Source: Simonsiella sp051414845
Lineage (GTDB): Bacteria > Pseudomonadota > Gammaproteobacteria > Burkholderiales > Neisseriaceae
Length of the DNA stretch: 64,000 nucleotides
Reading direction: 5' to 3'
Assembly (NCBI GenBank): GCA_051414845.1
Contig: CP183313.1
Span: 2,232,001 to 2,296,000 of the forward strand
Shown here: positions 61,734-64,000 of the stretch, piece by piece
How positions within the stretch are numbered: the stretch's first letter is position 1
Layout: every line of letters begins with the position of its first letter
Notes under the pieces: model-generated
What the model was told of the DNA's origin: nothing
Database searches by the model: none
What the model saw: only the letters and a program-made list of their open reading frames with translations
Position numbers and translations under genes: made by a program

Positions 61734-64000
61734 ATGACCGATTATTCCAAAACCGTCCATCTATTTGAATCGCCATTTCCCATGCGCGGCAATCTCGCTA
61801 AACGCGAACCTGCGTGGGTAAAACAATGGCAAGACGAAAAACGTTACCAAACATTGCGCCAAAAAGCCGCAGGTCGCCCCAAATTCGTCTTGCACGACGG
61901 CCCACCCTATGCCAACGGTGACATTCACATCGGACACGCAGTAAACAAAATTTTGAAAGACATCATTATCCGCAGTAAAACGCTGGCGGGCTTTGACGCG
62001 CCGTATGTGCCAGGTTGGGACTGCCACGGTTTGCCAATTGAAGTGATGGTGGAAAAATTGCACGGCAAAGACATGCCAGCTGGCAAATTCCGCGAATTGT
62101 GCCGTGAATACGCTGCCGAACAAATTGCGCGTCAGAAAAAAGATTTTATCCGTTTGGGTGTGATGGGCGATTGGGAAAATCCCTATCTCACAATGGATTA
62201 CAAAACCGAAGCCGACACGGTTCGCACGTTGGGCGAAATCTACAAAGCGGGTTATTTGTATCGTGGCGCGAAACCTGTGCAGTTCTGTTTGGATTGCGGT
62301 TCGTCTTTGGCGGAAGCGGAAGTGGAATATAAGGACAAGGTCTCCCCTGCGATTGATGTGGTGTATAAATTCCAAGACAACGCGGCACTTGCCAAAGCTT
62401 TCAGGCAGCCTGCGACCGAAGGAAGTCTCTGTGGGAAAGTTGAAGGCGAATGTTTTGCCGTGATTTGGACGACTACGCCGTGGACGTTGCCAGCCAGCCA
62501 AGCGATTTCTGCTGGCGCGGATATTGTTTACCAACTGATTGATACGCCACGCGGCAAATTGGTGTTGGCGAAAGATTTGGCGGAAGCGGCTTTGGCGCGT
62601 TTCGGCTTTTCAGGCAGCCCTGTGATTGCGGAAACGACTGGCGCGGCATTGGAAAATTTGGTTTTGTCGCACCCATTTTTGGAACGCGATATTTTGATGT
62701 TAAACGGCGACCACGTTACCACCGAAGCAGGTACGGGTTTGGTGCATACCGCGCCTGCACATGGTTTGGAAGACTACATCGTTTGCAATAAATACAAAAT
62801 TGAGCTGTATAACCCTGTGAACGCGCAGGGGCGTTACATCAGCGAGGTGCCGCGTTTGGCAGGTATGCACGTTTTTGAGCAGGGCAATGCGGCGGTGATT
62901 GAATGGCTGACTGAAAATAACGTGTTGTTATCCAACAAAAAATTGGAACACAGCTACGCGCATTGTTGGCGACACAAAACGCCGTTGATTTACCGTGCCA
63001 CCGCGCAATGGTTCATCGGCATGGATAAGGCTGGTACAAGCGGAAATACCCTACGCAACAATGCTTTAAAAGCGGTGGACGACACGGAATTTTTCCCAGC
63101 ATGGGGACGTGCGCGTTTGCAAGCGATGATTGAAGGTCGCCCTGATTGGGTGATTTCGCGCCAACGCTATTGGGGCACGCCGATGGTGTTTTTCGTGCAT
63201 AAGGAAACGGGCGAATTGCACCCAAATTCTGCCGAATATTTGGAACAAGTTTGCCAACTGATTGAACAAAAAGGCATTAACGCTTGGTTTGATTTGGACA
63301 AATCGGAAATTTTGTCACCTGAAGATTGCGAACAATACGATAAATTAACTGACACAATGGACGTGTGGTTTGATTCAGGCAGCACGCATTATTCGGTGGT
63401 CAAACAACGCCCTGAATTGGCATATCCTGCTGATTTGTATCTGGAAGGCAGCGACCAACATCGCGGCTGGTTCCAGTCATCTATGCTCACAGGTTGCGCC
63501 ACGATTGGACGCGCGCCGTATAAGCAATTATTAACGCACGGTTTTGTGGTGGACCAAAACGGACACAAAATGTCTAAATCGCTCGGCAATGTGGTTGCGC
63601 CGCAGGAAGTGTACAACGAATTTGGTGCAGATATTTTGCGTTTATGGACGGCGGCGACCGATTATTCGGGCGAATTGGCGATTTCCAAAGAGATTTTGAA
63701 ACGCGTCACCGAAAGCTATCGCCGCATTCGTAATACCTTGAGTTTCTTGTTTGCCAATTTGAAAGATTTTAGCCCGATTGAAGATGCAGTTCCGCAAGCC
63801 GATATGGTGGAAATTGACCGCTACGCGCTTGTTTTGGCACGACAATTACAAGAACGTGTGGCGGGCGAATATTATCCGCGTTATGCGTTCCATTTTGCGG
63901 TGCAAGATATTGTGCAATTTTGTTCGGAAGATTTGGGCGCGTTCTATTTGGATGTGCTGAAAGACCGTTTGTACACCACCAAAGCCAATGGACACGCGCG
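61734..64000 (+). CDS. ileS: Isoleucyl-tRNA synthetase (5' part, runs off the window)
   Basis: About 755 residues visible from the ATG at 61734 (MTDYSKTVHLFESPFPMRGN). HIGH signature PPYANGDIHIGH, editing-domain motif WTTTPWTLPAS, and KMSKS loop (GHKMSKSLGN, with the ATG at 63570 in frame). It charges tRNA-Ile in the cytosol. The gene continues past base 64000, so the C-terminal anticodon and zinc-binding domains are not seen. A DUS-derived insertion (FRQPATEG) is present near residue 225. Confidence 0.97.
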   Translation, partial: MTDYSKTVHLFESPFPMRGNLAKREPAWVKQWQDEKRYQTLRQKAAGRPKFVLHDGPPYANGDIHIGHAVNKILKDIIIRSKTLAGFDAPYVPGWDCHGLPIEVMVEKLHGKDMPAGKFRELCREYAAEQIARQKKDFIRLGVMGDWENPYLTMDYKTEADTVRTLGEIYKAGYLYRGAKPVQFCLDCGSSLAEAEVEYKDKVSPAIDVVYKFQDNAALAKAFRQPATEGSLCGKVEGECFAVIWTTTPWTLPASQAISAGADIVYQLIDTPRGKLVLAKDLAEAALARFGFSGSPVIAETTGAALENLVLSHPFLERDILMLNGDHVTTEAGTGLVHTAPAHGLEDYIVCNKYKIELYNPVNAQGRYISEVPRLAGMHVFEQGNAAVIEWLTENNVLLSNKKLEHSYAHCWRHKTPLIYRATAQWFIGMDKAGTSGNTLRNNALKAVDDTEFFPAWGRARLQAMIEGRPDWVISRQRYWGTPMVFFVHKETGELHPNSAEYLEQVCQLIEQKGINAWFDLDKSEILSPEDCEQYDKLTDTMDVWFDSGSTHYSVVKQRPELAYPADLYLEGSDQHRGWFQSSMLTGCATIGRAPYKQLLTHGFVVDQNGHKMSKSLGNVVAPQEVYNEFGADILRLWTAATDYSGELAISKEILKRVTESYRRIRNTLSFLFANLKDFSPIEDAVPQADMVEIDRYALVLARQLQERVAGEYYPRYAFHFAVQDIVQFCSEDLGAFYLDVLKDRLYTTKANGHA

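Overview
This window comes from a chromosome of a Neisseriaceae bacterium. The best clue is the hundreds-of-bases-scale scatter of the motif TTTCAGGCAGCCTGAAA, which holds the 12-mer DNA uptake sequence (DUS) AGGCAGCCTGAA on one strand and AGGCTGCCTGAA on the other. These are the dialects known from Kingella, Simonsiella and relatives, not the GCCGTCTGAA core of Neisseria meningitidis. A lipid-anchored azurin with an Ala/Pro-rich stretch, dRS3-like 20-mers, a Correia-like element, ctrABCD capsule export genes and an RTX protein with an FrpC-type self-processing module agree with this. I cannot name the species.

Layout. 1-8340: the spc and alpha ribosomal operons (end of rplN through rplQ, with secY, infA, rpmJ and rpoA), closed by a terminator. 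8438-15349: a DciA-like DUF721 protein, azurin behind a well-formed FNR-type promoter, a SpecificRecomb-family membrane protein, a ClC chloride channel or antiporter, and dprA. 15714-17774: ilvD, then a CAT-anticodon tRNA. 17781-26242: an accessory locus made of three direct repeats, an orphan AT-rich membrane ORF, a truncated RTX fragment, a second AT-rich membrane ORF translationally coupled to a 1986-residue RTX protein, and inside it six near-identical in-frame 600-bp repeats. 26245-29190: murA, a BioC-like methyltransferase and intergenic repeats. 29354-34359: the mlaFEDCBA lipid-transport operon, with an unrelated secreted protein gene inserted after mlaF. 34739-42403: a hotdog thioesterase, a TlpA-like protein, a UbiM/UbiH-type hydroxylase, rimI with an overlapping UDG-like gene (possible DNA polymerase III psi), an IS110 remnant, rho with an unusual C-terminal tail, a Correia-like element and cdsA.

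42616-53723 is the largest functional unit. On the minus strand, torE-torC-torA-torD run directly into ccmABCDEFGHI, so a pentaheme quinol dehydrogenase, a Tat-exported molybdoenzyme and the System I cytochrome c maturation machinery look like one transcription unit. The promoter has an FNR-like box exactly 41.5 bp from the predicted start. Because Neisseria matures cytochrome c by System II, this block looks acquired as a self-sufficient anaerobic respiration module.

54071-64000: initiator tRNA-fMet, a lone EIIA-Man-like PTS protein, the ctrABCD capsule exporter, a decayed type IIG restriction-methylation gene, a Phd/PIN toxin-antitoxin pair, and the 5' part of ileS running off the end. Gene starts were moved from the longest ORF to internal starts wherever a ribosome binding site, signal peptide or family alignment favoured it. 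All functional calls rest on reading the translated sequences by eye, with no database search.
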